The notes under the pieces were generated by a model. It ran no database searches and had not been told where the DNA came from. It saw only the letters and a list, made by a program, of their open reading frames with translations. The position numbers were made by a program, and so were the translations under genes. Positions 43,522 to 52,805 of a DNA stretch of 64,000 bases are shown here, piece after piece; the first letter of the stretch is position 1, and each line of letters starts with the position of its first letter. The DNA comes from Oceaniglobus indicus (GTDB lineage: Bacteria; Pseudomonadota; Alphaproteobacteria; Rhodobacterales; Rhodobacteraceae): NCBI RefSeq assembly GCF_002751875.1, contig NZ_NMZM01000002.1, positions 248,001 through 312,000 on the forward strand. Reading direction: 5' to 3'.

Positions 43522-44571
43522 TCAGCCGTCGAACTCGGCCATCAAACGCCGTGCTTCGTCGATGAGGGCTTGCCCGTCGATCCCGCGCCCGCGCATGTAT
43601 TCAACCCAGGACGTATAGATCGGCGCCACCTGATCGCGCCATTCATCCGCCTGTTCTCCGGACACGGTGACGATCGTGTTGCCCCGATCTACGGCAATCC
43701 TGCGCGCGGGCGCGTCGGCTGCCGCCTGGGTTCCGCCGGCGAAAATCGAGAACTCCAGGCCGGAATTCTCATCGATCACCGCCTGCAGGTCGGGCGGCAG
43801 GGTATCGTAACGGGTCTTGTTCATGGCCAGAACGAACGTCAGCGTGTAAAGTCCGGCGTCTTCGAATTCGGTGTGGTTGCTGACCAGCTCGGGGATCTTG
43901 ACGGCCTGGGTCACCTCCCAGGGAACGGTGGTTCCGTTGATCACCCCCCGCGACAGGGCCTCGGGGACGGCGGGCAGCGGCATTCCCACCGGCGTGGCCC
44001 CGACACCATCCAGCAATTCGTTCACCAGCCGCGAACCGCCGCGAATTTTCATGCCCTTCAGATCACCGGGGCTGACGACCGGTTGCGTGGTATGCAAAAC
44101 GCCCGGCCCGTGCACCCAGGTGCCCAGGACCTGAACATCGGCAAAATCGCTGTCTTTCATGTGCCGTTCGAACATCTGCCAGTATGCAGACGATGCGGCG
44201 CGGGCGTCCTTGACGAAAAACGGAAGCTCGAACACCTCGGTCGTCGGGAACCGGCCCGGCGTATAGCCGACGACGGTCCACACGATGTCGGCAATGCCGT
44301 CGATCGCCTGGTCAATCAGTTCCGGGGGCGTTCCCCCCAATTGCATGGACGGAAATCGGTCAATCTTGATACGCCCGTCCGATTCCTCCTGAATCCGGTC
44401 AGCCCAGACATCAAGGATCAGCGCCGGGACGTTGGATTGGGCCGGAAGAAAGTGGTGCAGGCGCAGTGTCACCTCCTGCGCGAAGGCGCCTGTTCCCGAC
44501 ATCGCGAGCGCGGTCCACACCAACGCTGCGCCACCGATCGACTTCAGTGGAGTCTGCATCCCGATTTCCAT
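43522..44571 (-). CDS. TRAP transporter substrate-binding protein (DctP family)
   Basis: 349 aa periplasmic protein with a signal peptide ending near GTGAFAQ. The DctP fold is shown by LRLHHFLPAQSNVPALILDVWADRIQEESDGRIKIDRFPSMQLGG, by KGMKIRGGSRLVNELLDGVGATPVGMPLPAVPEAL with the carboxylate-binding Arg, and by GVINGTTVPWEV. Start 44571 has AGGA 5 bases upstream; ATG 44559 is a possible alternative. No specificity can be read from the sequence. Confidence 0.88.
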   Translation of the reverse strand: MEIGMQTPLKSIGGAALVWTALAMSGTGAFAQEVTLRLHHFLPAQSNVPALILDVWADRIQEESDGRIKIDRFPSMQLGGTPPELIDQAIDGIADIVWTVVGYTPGRFPTTEVFELPFFVKDARAASSAYWQMFERHMKDSDFADVQVLGTWVHGPGVLHTTQPVVSPGDLKGMKIRGGSRLVNELLDGVGATPVGMPLPAVPEALSRGVINGTTVPWEVTQAVKIPELVSNHTEFEDAGLYTLTFVLAMNKTRYDTLPPDLQAVIDENSGLEFSIFAGGTQAAADAPARRIAVDRGNTIVTVSGEQADEWRDQVAPIYTSWVEYMRGRGIDGQALIDEARRLMAEFDG

Positions 44572-44669
44572 TTTGTTCCTGCACGGCCTGATGCGATTAT
44601 GACAGGCTTGACCCCGATCGGCCATTCCAAATTCGTGCGTTCGGGAACAGAACGCGCAGCACGGGAACG

Positions 44670-45773
44670 TCAGCGAACGATGAATTCCGCGTGGAGCGCG
44701 CCGGCCGCCTTGATGCTTTTGAGGATGTCGATCATGTCGCGCGGCGATACCCCGAGGGCATTCAATCCCTGAACGACTTCAGACAGGGACGTGCCGTCGG
44801 GCACTTCGGCAAGCCCGATACCCGGTTCCTCCTCGATGCCGACATTGGTGCGCGGCACGACCACGGTTTCGCCCTCTGCAAATGGATTGGGTTGCACCAC
44901 TTGCGGCGCCTCCTCGATACGCAACGTCAGATTGCCCTGGCTGACGGCAACCCTGCTGATCCGCACGTCTTCGCCCATGACGATCGTGCCCGAGCTCTGA
45001 TCCACGACCACCCGCGCCTTTCGCTCGGGTTGCACGGCGATATTCTCGATTCGTCCCATGGCATGCGCGGGCGAGCGCATGCGCGTCGCCTCGATGTCGA
45101 CCAGCACCGTTCCGGAATCCAGCATCAGCGCGACCGCACGGTTCAGATCGCTGTTGATCGCCTGTTCGATGCGGGCCGCAGTCGTGAAATCGGGTGTTCG
45201 CAGCGCCAGGCGGATCGACGTGAGTCCCGTAAAGTCAAAGTCGATCTCGCGCTCCACCCGCGCGCCGGACGGGATGACGCCGGCTGTCGGGACACCTTGG
45301 GTAATGGTCGCGGCATCGCCTTCGGCCACGACACCGCCCGCAAGGACGGTACCCTGGGCCACGGCATAGATCGTGCCGTCGGCCGCTGTAAGAGGTGTCA
45401 TGACCAGGGTGCCACCCATCAGGCTGCCGGCGTCGCCGATGGCGGACACGGTCACGTCGATCTGGCTTCCGGCCCGCGAAAAGGGCGGCAACGCTGCGGT
45501 GACCAGCACGGCCGCAACATTCTTGGGGCGAAACTGTTCGCCGGTCACGTTGACGCCCAGTCGTTCCAGGATGTTCGACATGATGTCTTCGGTGAACGGC
45601 GCGTTGCGCATTCCGTCTCCGGTGCCATTCAACCCGACAACCAATCCATAACCGACCAGATCGTTTCCCCGCACCCCGTCGAATTCGACAAGATCCTTTA
45701 TCCGGACGGGGCTGGCCGACAGGTGCAGCGGGATCATGAAAACCAGAACCGCGATCCTGAGCGCGGGGATCAT
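44670..45773 (-). CDS. flgI: Flagellar P-ring protein FlgI
   Basis: 367 aa periplasmic P-ring subunit with a short signal peptide (to about HLSA). The core includes RIKDLVEFDGVRGNDLVGYGLVVGLNGTGDG, LGVNVTGEQFRPKNVAAVLVTAALPPFSRAGSQIDVTVSAIGDAGSLMGGTL and a C-terminal LNALGVSPRDMIDILKSIKAAGALHAE. Last gene of the motB-flgE-flgK-flgL-flgI operon, overlapping flgL by ATGA. Confidence 0.96.
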   Translation of the reverse strand: MIPALRIAVLVFMIPLHLSASPVRIKDLVEFDGVRGNDLVGYGLVVGLNGTGDGMRNAPFTEDIMSNILERLGVNVTGEQFRPKNVAAVLVTAALPPFSRAGSQIDVTVSAIGDAGSLMGGTLVMTPLTAADGTIYAVAQGTVLAGGVVAEGDAATITQGVPTAGVIPSGARVEREIDFDFTGLTSIRLALRTPDFTTAARIEQAINSDLNRAVALMLDSGTVLVDIEATRMRSPAHAMGRIENIAVQPERKARVVVDQSSGTIVMGEDVRISRVAVSQGNLTLRIEEAPQVVQPNPFAEGETVVVPRTNVGIEEEPGIGLAEVPDGTSLSEVVQGLNALGVSPRDMIDILKSIKAAGALHAEFIVR

Positions 45774-46774
45774 CGCAGATACCCCGACAGCGTAAGTTGT
45801 GACAGGCGTGCGGTGACCGAAAAGAACGTTTCAAGCTGGGTCTGCACGGCCTGCAGATCGGTGGCGGTGTCATAGGGATCCGCCGCCACCAGTTCGTACA
45901 GCGCGAAATTGGTTGCCGCACGTTCCGACGCGTTTCTGGTGCGGGCGGTTTCGATCCTGTGTTCCAAAGTCCCGACATCGGCCCGCAGTATCGTGATACC
46001 ACCGCTTGCCGAAAGCGAATCCTCGGCGATGTGGCTGACCAGCGCGCTCTGTTCGTCTGGACGATCCGATAAAGCGCCTCGATCGATCAGGGCACCCATG
46101 GCGGCAACGCCCATCGCATGACGCAGCGAGGCGGCGCGCGCGTCCAGATCGAAGGCTGCCGACTCACCAGGGGCTACGCGAAAATCCGCGATCGGCACAT
46201 CCGAACCGAGATAGCGCGTCGTCTCGAAGCCACCGCCGGCGCCGAAATAATCTGTCACCGTGTCGATGACGTCTTGGGCCGTCGGCGTCGCCGGCAACGC
46301 TGCGATCAGGTCGTCCAGCATGACGGACGTCGCCGCGATCGGGGGATTGTCGGTCGCCGAGCCGCCAAAAACACTGCGCCCCGCGACCGACGTGTTCAAG
46401 GCGCCGACAATGGCGTCGAACCGGCTGCTGGCGTCCTTTCCGAAGCTGCGCAGAAGCGCAGTGTCCGATGAGGCATCCAGGGCAAACGCCGCCGTGGACA
46501 GATCTTCAAGGTGCGCCGACATGTGCGTAAGCGCCGATTGTGCCCCCGACGCGAACATCGCCGCTTCTGTCGCCGCCGTGTCATAGCCGGCAAGATTGCT
46601 CAGCGTGCGTTCGAGAACGCTGACCGGCCCGATGTCCCCGGCAAGGGCCGAGCGCAAGTCCGACTTGCGCCCCGTCGTCAGTTCCTGTGCCAGCGTGTTC
46701 AGGTCGCCCCGGATCCGGGCATTGCTCAGCCGGTTCGAAAAGCTCATGGCGAGATCGCCAATGGACGTCATCAT
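45770..46774 (-). CDS. flgL: Flagellar hook-filament junction protein FlgL
   Basis: 334 aa junction protein with a flagellin-like N terminus (MSFSNRLSNARIRGDLNTLAQELTTGRKSDLRSALAGDIGPVSVLERTLSNL) and a helical C terminus (FALYELVAADPYDTATDLQAVQTQLETFFSVTARLSQLTLSGYLR). Two ATGs in a row begin the frame. One base separates it from flgK. Confidence 0.9.
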   Translation of the reverse strand: MMTSIGDLAMSFSNRLSNARIRGDLNTLAQELTTGRKSDLRSALAGDIGPVSVLERTLSNLAGYDTAATEAAMFASGAQSALTHMSAHLEDLSTAAFALDASSDTALLRSFGKDASSRFDAIVGALNTSVAGRSVFGGSATDNPPIAATSVMLDDLIAALPATPTAQDVIDTVTDYFGAGGGFETTRYLGSDVPIADFRVAPGESAAFDLDARAASLRHAMGVAAMGALIDRGALSDRPDEQSALVSHIAEDSLSASGGITILRADVGTLEHRIETARTRNASERAATNFALYELVAADPYDTATDLQAVQTQLETFFSVTARLSQLTLSGYLR

Positions 46775-46775
46775 G

Positions 46776-48209
46776 TCAGATCTCCGTCAATCGCCGCAGC
46801 ATTTCATCCACGGCCTGGATCACCCGCGCATTCGCGGCGTAAGATTGTTCGATAAGCAGCAGCTTCTGCATCTCCTGATCGCTGTCGACGCCGCCGGCCA
46901 ATTCGCGCTGGCGCAATGTGTCGGATCGGCTCTGTGCGAAGGTCGACGCCTGCTCGGCCCGGAAATTCGCACCACCGACAACCGACAGCAGTTCCGATGC
47001 GTGGCCGGCAGCGGACCGTGTTCGGCCATCGGAGAACGCTGGACGGGACGCCCCAAGGGCATCGGAAAGTCCTTGCAAAAGCGCGCTGTTGCCGACGGGT
47101 CCGGGGATGTTGGCGTTGATTCCGTCGCGCAGACGCCACGCCTCGCCGCCGGCGCCCGGATCGACGCGCGCATTCAGCGTCAGCCGCTGGGCCAGCCCCA
47201 CCGACGCCGGCGGCACCAATGCGTCGCCTCCGTCCGTAAACAGGCCCGCATCGCCGGCGCCCAGGGTCGAATCCAGACCCGACTGTTGAAACCGGCCGAT
47301 CAGGTCTGCGGCCAGATCATCGAGTTGGTCCTGCGCCGCCGGGGCCAGGACATCGCGCACCTGAAAATCGCCGGCGAGAGAGCCGCCATCCATGCGGCCC
47401 GTGCCATCGCGGAACACGATAGGTCGGCCGTTGATCGTCAGGTCCGAAAGCCCGGAACCGGGCGTCATGCCCGGGGTCACCGCGTTGGCCGGGGAAAACT
47501 CGATATCCGCCACACCGTTGTCCAGCAAAACCTGGCCGCCGGTCGTCATCAACGCCACGCTGCCACGATCACGCGGCAATTCGCGCAAGGGCACGATCAT
47601 CGAAATCTCGTCGATCAGCTGCTGGCGCTGGTCCAGCAGGGCGTTCGATTGCGGTGTATTCAGTTGTATCCGCGCGATGGCGCCGTTCAGATCCCGGATC
47701 TGGCCCAGATTTGTCTTCAGGGTGTCGACCTGCGCGGCGATCCTGCCATCCGCCGACAACCGCTGGGCCTGAACCGCCGTCGCAGCGGTATTGAACGACC
47801 GCGCCAGATCCGCCGCGCCATGCGCAACCGAATCAAGCCGCGTGGTGGCGTCCGGACGGCTCGCCGCCTCGATCAGGCGGCCTTCCAGCGTTGCGATGCG
47901 CCCGGGCAGGGAAAACGGGCTGTCCGCCGCACCCAGGGCGTCCTGAAACGACCGGTGGAACGACAGGGCAGATCCAAACATGCCGACCTCGGCGTCGGAT
48001 TGCCGCCGGTCCGACAGCACGACCGCGTTCACGATCCGCAATTCGCCCGACACCCGCACCCCGCCCAGACTGGCGCTGGACAGGGATATCTCGCGCCGCC
48101 CGAAGCCTTCGGTCAGGCTGTTGGAGATATTGGACGATACCGATTGTGCGGATCGCCCGACGGCACCAAGCCCCGTGAGGGCATTGGCCAGGGCCGCTGA
48201 CATGCTCAT
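46776..48209 (-). CDS. flgK: Flagellar hook-associated protein FlgK
   Basis: 477 aa hook-filament junction protein. The N terminus reads SAALANALTGLGAVGRSAQSVSSNISNSLTEGFGRREISL and the C-terminal rod-type helix is DQEMQKLLLIEQSYAANARVIQAVDEMLRRLTEI. The middle is shorter than in E. coli FlgK (547 aa). AGGA lies 8 bases before the ATG at 48209. Confidence 0.93.
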   Translation of the reverse strand: MSMSAALANALTGLGAVGRSAQSVSSNISNSLTEGFGRREISLSSASLGGVRVSGELRIVNAVVLSDRRQSDAEVGMFGSALSFHRSFQDALGAADSPFSLPGRIATLEGRLIEAASRPDATTRLDSVAHGAADLARSFNTAATAVQAQRLSADGRIAAQVDTLKTNLGQIRDLNGAIARIQLNTPQSNALLDQRQQLIDEISMIVPLRELPRDRGSVALMTTGGQVLLDNGVADIEFSPANAVTPGMTPGSGLSDLTINGRPIVFRDGTGRMDGGSLAGDFQVRDVLAPAAQDQLDDLAADLIGRFQQSGLDSTLGAGDAGLFTDGGDALVPPASVGLAQRLTLNARVDPGAGGEAWRLRDGINANIPGPVGNSALLQGLSDALGASRPAFSDGRTRSAAGHASELLSVVGGANFRAEQASTFAQSRSDTLRQRELAGGVDSDQEMQKLLLIEQSYAANARVIQAVDEMLRRLTEI

Positions 48210-48261
48210 CGTTTCGTTCCTTTCCTGCGGGATCGTTCAGCCGGCGTGGTGGCGAACGCGA

Positions 48262-49566
48262 TCACCGCTTGAGGTTGGTGGTTTCCTGCATCATCTCGTC
48301 CACCGTCTGGATCACCTTCGCGTTCGACGAATAGGCGCGCTGAGTCTGGATCAGGTTGGTCAGTTCCAATGCGACGTCGGTCGCTGATCCTTCGCGCGAA
48401 TATCCCTGGGTGGTGCCGGTGGGGCCGTCACCCGCATTCCAGAGGAACATCGGACCACTGTCCGCCGAAAGCCTGTAGGTCTGGTTGTCGCCCGACGTCA
48501 GTCCCTGGGGGTTGGGCACATCGACCAGCGGCACCTGATAGATCGGACGATTGAAGCCGGTGTCATAAATGGCCTGGACCACGCCGTCGGGATCAATCTC
48601 AACGCCGATCAGGTTTCCCACGGGCGATCCATTCTTGCTCAGGTCCGTGGGGGCGAAGCTGGCCGCCAGCTGGGTCGTGCCGCCGTTGTCGCCGGGCAGG
48701 CCGATGTTCAGATCAATGTCACCGCCGCCGGCCGTCAGTGTCATCTGGCCCGTCAGGGGATCATAGGCGCCACCGCTGACCGTGGTCACGTTCAGCAGGG
48801 TACCACCCCCGGTCGCGGCATCGCTGAATTCCAGCGTGTATTCACCGATAACCGCACCACCGGATGCCGAATCGGTGACGACCATCGTCCACGTGTTCGA
48901 CGCGCCCGCCGCCGGAACCGTGGGTGTATAGGTCACGCCAAGCGATTCGGATTGGCCGAGATTGCCGAAGTATTCCACCGACAGGTCAAGGGGATCGCCG
49001 GCGGCACCCGCGTTGGTATCGGTCGAGGGCAGGTTGACGCCCATGTTGATGTCTGTCGTCCGGTTGGCCACGAATTGATTGTTGCCGATTTCCACCGGTT
49101 GCAGCGCGGCGCTGGTATCGCGCGTGACATTGGGCAGCGTGCCGTCCGGGTTCAGCGCCCAACCCATGAGAACCTCGCCCGTCGATGTGGTCAGGATCCC
49201 GTCCGCATCGGGGCGGAAGGATCCCGTCGTCATCAGCGACAACGGCAGGATCCCGGCCTGGCCCACCGCGTCACGGCTGGTGACCGGCAGCATGCCACGC
49301 CCATTGATGCTGATATCCGTCGAATTGTCCGTGCCGACCAATTGGCCACGCTGTTCGATCATCCGTTCGGTCGTCGTCCGAACACCGCCCGCCGTATAGC
49401 GGTTGTCGGTTCCCCCCTCGTTCACCACCATTGAATGGAAATCGGTTTCAAGCCGCTTGTAGCCGAACGTCGATGCGTTCGCGATATTGTCCGATATGCT
49501 GGCCAGCCGTTGCGCATTGGCGTTCAGGCCGGCCACACTGGCGTGGAGCGAGGAGGAAATGGTCAT
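48262..49566 (-). CDS. flgE: Flagellar hook protein FlgE
   Basis: 434 aa hook subunit. N-terminal motif: ISSSLHASVAGLNANAQRLASISDNIANASTFGYKRLETDFHSMV. The central part is Gly/Thr/Asp-rich hook domains (low-charge beta sheets). The C-terminal motif is ALELTNLIQTQRAYSSNAKVIQTVDEMMQETTNL. The 95-bp gap upstream contains a CtrA-box-like site. Confidence 0.94.
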   Translation of the reverse strand: MTISSSLHASVAGLNANAQRLASISDNIANASTFGYKRLETDFHSMVVNEGGTDNRYTAGGVRTTTERMIEQRGQLVGTDNSTDISINGRGMLPVTSRDAVGQAGILPLSLMTTGSFRPDADGILTTSTGEVLMGWALNPDGTLPNVTRDTSAALQPVEIGNNQFVANRTTDINMGVNLPSTDTNAGAAGDPLDLSVEYFGNLGQSESLGVTYTPTVPAAGASNTWTMVVTDSASGGAVIGEYTLEFSDAATGGGTLLNVTTVSGGAYDPLTGQMTLTAGGGDIDLNIGLPGDNGGTTQLAASFAPTDLSKNGSPVGNLIGVEIDPDGVVQAIYDTGFNRPIYQVPLVDVPNPQGLTSGDNQTYRLSADSGPMFLWNAGDGPTGTTQGYSREGSATDVALELTNLIQTQRAYSSNAKVIQTVDEMMQETTNLKR

Positions 49567-49621
49567 TCAGGCGCCCTTCTGATGCGATTGTCCGTGTCCT
49601 CCCCTTCCTAGGCCGACTCGC

Positions 49622-49636
49622 TTAACAGGCGCCTAA
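49622..49636 (-). promoter_or_regulatory. CtrA-box-like site upstream of flgE
   Basis: TTAA-N7-CTAA on the plus strand (TTAG-N7-TTAA in the direction of flgE) matches the CtrA consensus at 7 of 8 positions. Its near edge is 56 bp from the flgE ATG. A TTAACC half-site lies at exactly the same distance from the motB ATG (50581 against 50525). Confidence 0.42.
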
Positions 49637-49661
49637 CGTCCGCGAATAAGCGTCACCCGAT

Positions 49662-50525
49662 TCACTTTCCCTCGCGCAACAGGATCAGTTCGATGCGGTT
49701 GTTGCGCACCGCCATGGGATTTGCCGTGACCCGTTCACGATCCGCCAGGCCCGTGACACGGTGCACCCGCGCGTCTGGCACCGGCCCCGCCTGAAGCAGG
49801 TCATGGGCGGCGCGGGCGCGATCGCTGGACCGGTCCCAGACCGGGTTGTCCCGCCGCACCAGAGGTTCGGAACGGACATGCCCGTTGATCGCGATGCGGT
49901 TGTCGGTCAGCATGAACACGTCGCCGACCACGGCCACGAGTTCGGTCATCAGGGGCAGGGGCGTGGCCGTGCCTTCGGCGAAAAGCGCGACACCCGGCAG
50001 ATCGAACAGTTCGACGATCAGGCCGACATCGGTGATGCGCGTGACAATATGGCGGGCCAGATCCTCGCTGACCATGCTTTCGCCGGCGCGACCGCTCAGC
50101 CGATCGGCAAGGGCGGCCATCATCGCGGTTTCATCCGCCCCGGGATCGCCCTGTCCGTCACCGGCATTCGTGGCCGACACCCCCGATTGTCCGGCCGCCT
50201 TGTCTTCTTCGGTATGCTTGTCCTGTGCGGCACCGCTGCCGTTTTTGATCATTGTCATTTCCGACTGGACGGAATCGCCCCCGAACGAACCTTCACCCCC
50301 GCCCGAGACCCGGCTGACCGAGATCGTCGGGCTGAAGTAATCCGCCAGGCCCTTGCGCTGGGTTTCCGTCGTGGCGTTCAGCAGCCACATCAACATGAAG
50401 AACGCCATCATCGCGGTCACGAAATCCGCATAGGCCACCTTCCAGGCGCCACCGTGGTGGCCGCCCCCGCCGACAATCTTCTTGCGCTTGATGATTATCG
50501 GCGCATTTGCACGCGCAGTAGTCAT
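49662..50525 (-). CDS. motB: Flagellar motor stator protein MotB
   Basis: 287 aa stator subunit. One membrane helix (AYADFVTAMMAFFMLMWLLN) carries the proton-accepting Asp near residue 33. It is preceded by basic KRKK and a GGGGHHGGAWK plug-side motif. The C-terminal OmpA-like peptidoglycan-binding domain has RIAINGHVRSEPL, RARAAHDLLQAG and NRIELILLREGK. It is the first gene of the hook operon, 14 kb from motA. Confidence 0.93.
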   Translation of the reverse strand: MTTARANAPIIIKRKKIVGGGGHHGGAWKVAYADFVTAMMAFFMLMWLLNATTETQRKGLADYFSPTISVSRVSGGGEGSFGGDSVQSEMTMIKNGSGAAQDKHTEEDKAAGQSGVSATNAGDGQGDPGADETAMMAALADRLSGRAGESMVSEDLARHIVTRITDVGLIVELFDLPGVALFAEGTATPLPLMTELVAVVGDVFMLTDNRIAINGHVRSEPLVRRDNPVWDRSSDRARAAHDLLQAGPVPDARVHRVTGLADRERVTANPMAVRNNRIELILLREGK

Positions 50526-50580
50526 TTTTCACCCCATCTCCCACCGCAGACGGGTCTATCAGCGGGGGGTGAAAGCCGGC

Positions 50581-50586
50581 TTAACC
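50581..50586 (-). promoter_or_regulatory. TTAACC half-site upstream of motB
   Basis: TTAACC (GGTTAA on the motB strand) lies 56 bp from the motB start, the same distance as the CtrA-like box from flgE. The other half at the canonical spacing is poor, so this is a half-site at best. Confidence 0.3.
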
Positions 50587-50589
50587 TCT

Positions 50590-50612
50590 AAAAACATTGG
50601 GTTTTGCCCAAT
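50590..50612 (-). terminator. Rho-independent terminator of the dctPQM operon
   Basis: On the minus strand ATTGGG and CCCAAT form a 6-bp stem with a 5-nt loop, followed by G and then a run of five U. It lies 66-88 bp after the dctM stop and just before the motB promoter region, so it insulates the two operons. Confidence 0.7.
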
Positions 50613-50645
50613 TTGCGCCGCAATCGGGCGGGGATCGCAGAACCG

Positions 50646-50671
50646 CCCGCCCCCGCATCGGCGGGGGCGGG
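50646..50671 (-). terminator. GC-rich hairpin directly after dctM
   Basis: CCCGCCCCCGC and GCGGGGGCGGG pair perfectly (11 bp) around a 4-nt loop. No U-run follows in either direction. It begins 7 bp after the dctM stop and may protect the 3' end of the transcript or act together with the terminator at 50590-50612. Confidence 0.6.
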
Positions 50672-50677
50672 CATGCG

Positions 50678-52072
50678 TCACTTTATGATGATCTCGGGGC
50701 CCATCATCAGCGTCGGCAGATAGGTCGACAACCAGGGAATGTAGGTCACCATGATCAGGAACACGAAGAGAACGGCAAGGAACGGCAGGGCGGCGCGAAC
50801 GACGGCCATCATCGGCATCCCGGCCACGCCTGAAGTGACGAACAGGTTCAGGCCCACCGGCGGCGTGATCATCCCGATTTCCATGTTCACCACCATGATG
50901 ATACCCAGGTGGATCGGATCGATCCCCAGTTCGATGGCGATCGGAAACACCAGCGGTGCCACGATCACCAGCAGGCCCGAAGGCTCCATGAACTGGCCGC
51001 CGATCAGCAGGATCACGTTGACCACGATCAGGAAGCTGATGGGGCCAAGCCCGGTCGACAGCATCGCCTGCGCGATGTGCTGGGGGATCTGTTCGTCGGT
51101 CAGCACGTGTTTCAGGATCAGCGCATTGGCGATCACGAACATCAGCATGATCGTCAGCTTTGACGCATCCAGCAGGGTGCGCATGGTATCGGGGTGCCAG
51201 AACCCCGTCAGCACGGCATAGGGCTTCTTGTAGAGCGGCAGCGGCGGCTGGTCCTCGCCCACGTGCAGCGGTCCCATGTCGCGATAGATGAACGTCGCCA
51301 CGAAGAACGCATAGATCGACGCGACGGCGGCCGCTTCGGTGGGGGTGAAGATCGCGTTGGTCAGGCCGGGAACGCCATAGATGCCGACCATGATGATGAC
51401 GATCAGCAACAGACCCCAGAGCGCGTCGCGGAACGAATCGAAGATCTCGCCCCAGCCGCGCCACTCGCCCTTGGGCATGTTCTTGATCTTGGCCATGACG
51501 TAGATCGTGATCATCAGCATGGCGCCGGCCAGGATGCCCGGAATGACACCCGCCAGGAACATCCGACCGACCGACACGTCGGTGGCCGAGGCATAGACGA
51601 CCATGACGATGGACGGCGGGATCAGGATGCCCAGGGTGCCCGCGTTGCAGATCACGCCGGCGGCGAATTCCTTGGTATATCCGACCTGTCGCATCGCGAC
51701 GATGACGATGGAGCCGATGGCGACGACCGTGGCGGGCGACGATCCCGACAGCGCCGCGAACATCATGCACGCCAGAACACCCGCGATGGCCAGACCGCCG
51801 GGCAGGTGCCCGACACAGGCGATGGCGAACCGGATGATCCGTTTCGCCACCCCGCCCGTCGACATGAACGACGACGCGAGGATGAAGAACGGGATCGCCA
51901 GCAGCGTGTAATGCCCCGCCATCGCCTGGTACATCGACTGTGCGATCGACGCCAGGGACGTGTCCGAGAACATCAAAAGGAACAGGATCGACGACAGGCC
52001 AAGCGACACGGCGATGGGAACGCCGATCAGCAACAGACCGACGATCATCACGAAAAGAAGTGCAACTTCCAT
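50678..52072 (-). CDS. dctM: C4-dicarboxylate TRAP transporter large permease DctM
   Basis: 464 aa, many hydrophobic helices. Landmarks: LSGSSPATVVAIGSIVIVAMRQVGYTKEFAAGVICNAGTLGILIPPSIVMVVYA, FTPTEAAAVASIYAFFVATF and NMEIGMITPPVGLNLFVTSGV. Linkage to dctP, dctQ and the divergent dctBD sensor pair supports uptake of succinate, fumarate or malate. The gene starts 3 bp after dctQ. Confidence 0.93.
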   Translation of the reverse strand: MEVALLFVMIVGLLLIGVPIAVSLGLSSILFLLMFSDTSLASIAQSMYQAMAGHYTLLAIPFFILASSFMSTGGVAKRIIRFAIACVGHLPGGLAIAGVLACMMFAALSGSSPATVVAIGSIVIVAMRQVGYTKEFAAGVICNAGTLGILIPPSIVMVVYASATDVSVGRMFLAGVIPGILAGAMLMITIYVMAKIKNMPKGEWRGWGEIFDSFRDALWGLLLIVIIMVGIYGVPGLTNAIFTPTEAAAVASIYAFFVATFIYRDMGPLHVGEDQPPLPLYKKPYAVLTGFWHPDTMRTLLDASKLTIMLMFVIANALILKHVLTDEQIPQHIAQAMLSTGLGPISFLIVVNVILLIGGQFMEPSGLLVIVAPLVFPIAIELGIDPIHLGIIMVVNMEIGMITPPVGLNLFVTSGVAGMPMMAVVRAALPFLAVLFVFLIMVTYIPWLSTYLPTLMMGPEIIIK

Positions 52073-52075
52073 GGT

Positions 52076-52765
52076 CTATGCGTCTTTCAGTTTGGCGGCG
52101 GCTTCGTCGACCGCGTCTTCGGCTTCGTGGCTGACGATCATGCTCTGACGGTGACCGGTGACGACCTCGATCGTGGCCTGCACGATCCGCAACAGCATCA
52201 GGGCCACGGCGAAGGGCAGCATGGCATAGGGGATCACGCGCGGCAGCTTGTCATAGGTTTCGCCCATGTTGATCCAACCCGCCAGGAACTGCAGGAAATC
52301 GGGCATCGGCACCTGGTCGGTGGTATAGAACGCCTGATCGCGGGTGCCTTCGGCGATGCCGGTGGGAAACCAGCGGCCGGTCGTCTGTTCCAGCCCCGCG
52401 AAGGGCGCCCAGTAATCCCAGGCCCCCTTCATCAGGAACACCGCATAGAGCACGCAGATCAGCGCCGACACGACCGCCAGAACCTTTTTCGGGCGCGGCG
52501 ACAGCAGGTTGATGATCGCATCCACCCCCAGGTGCGAGGTGATCTTGAAGCCATAGGCGATGCCGAACAGCACCAACCAGGCGAACAGGATCAACACGAC
52601 CTCGAGCCCCCAGATCAGCGATGACCCGAAGACATAGCGCAGGACCACGTTGACGAAGGTCACGACCGTCATCAGGCCCATCAGCACCGACAGGATCGTT
52701 TCCTCCAGCGTGTGCACGAAACGGCCGACCGGGCCTTGGGGTTCGTATCGGGAATGTCCGCTCAT
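52076..52765 (-). CDS. dctQ: C4-dicarboxylate TRAP transporter small permease DctQ
   Basis: 229 aa with four hydrophobic helices; VLRYVFGSSLIWGLEVVLILFAWLVLFGIAYGFKITSHLGVDAI is the family's conserved stretch. It follows dctP after 104 bp containing strong stem-loops. Confidence 0.9.
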   Translation of the reverse strand: MSGHSRYEPQGPVGRFVHTLEETILSVLMGLMTVVTFVNVVLRYVFGSSLIWGLEVVLILFAWLVLFGIAYGFKITSHLGVDAIINLLSPRPKKVLAVVSALICVLYAVFLMKGAWDYWAPFAGLEQTTGRWFPTGIAEGTRDQAFYTTDQVPMPDFLQFLAGWINMGETYDKLPRVIPYAMLPFAVALMLLRIVQATIEVVTGHRQSMIVSHEAEDAVDEAAAKLKDA

Positions 52766-52805
52766 CTGGGCCTCCTCGGGGGCTGCGGGACGTCATCGAC
52801 GCACG

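Noticed and set aside
46596-48200. 534-codon plus-strand open frame opposite flgL/flgK
   Set aside because: Antisense shadow of flgK with low-complexity Arg/Gln/Gly composition and no recognisable domain.
51194-52624. 476-codon plus-strand open frame opposite dctM/dctQ
   Set aside because: Extremely Asp/His/Arg/Gln-rich translation, a typical complement of hydrophobic membrane-protein codons.
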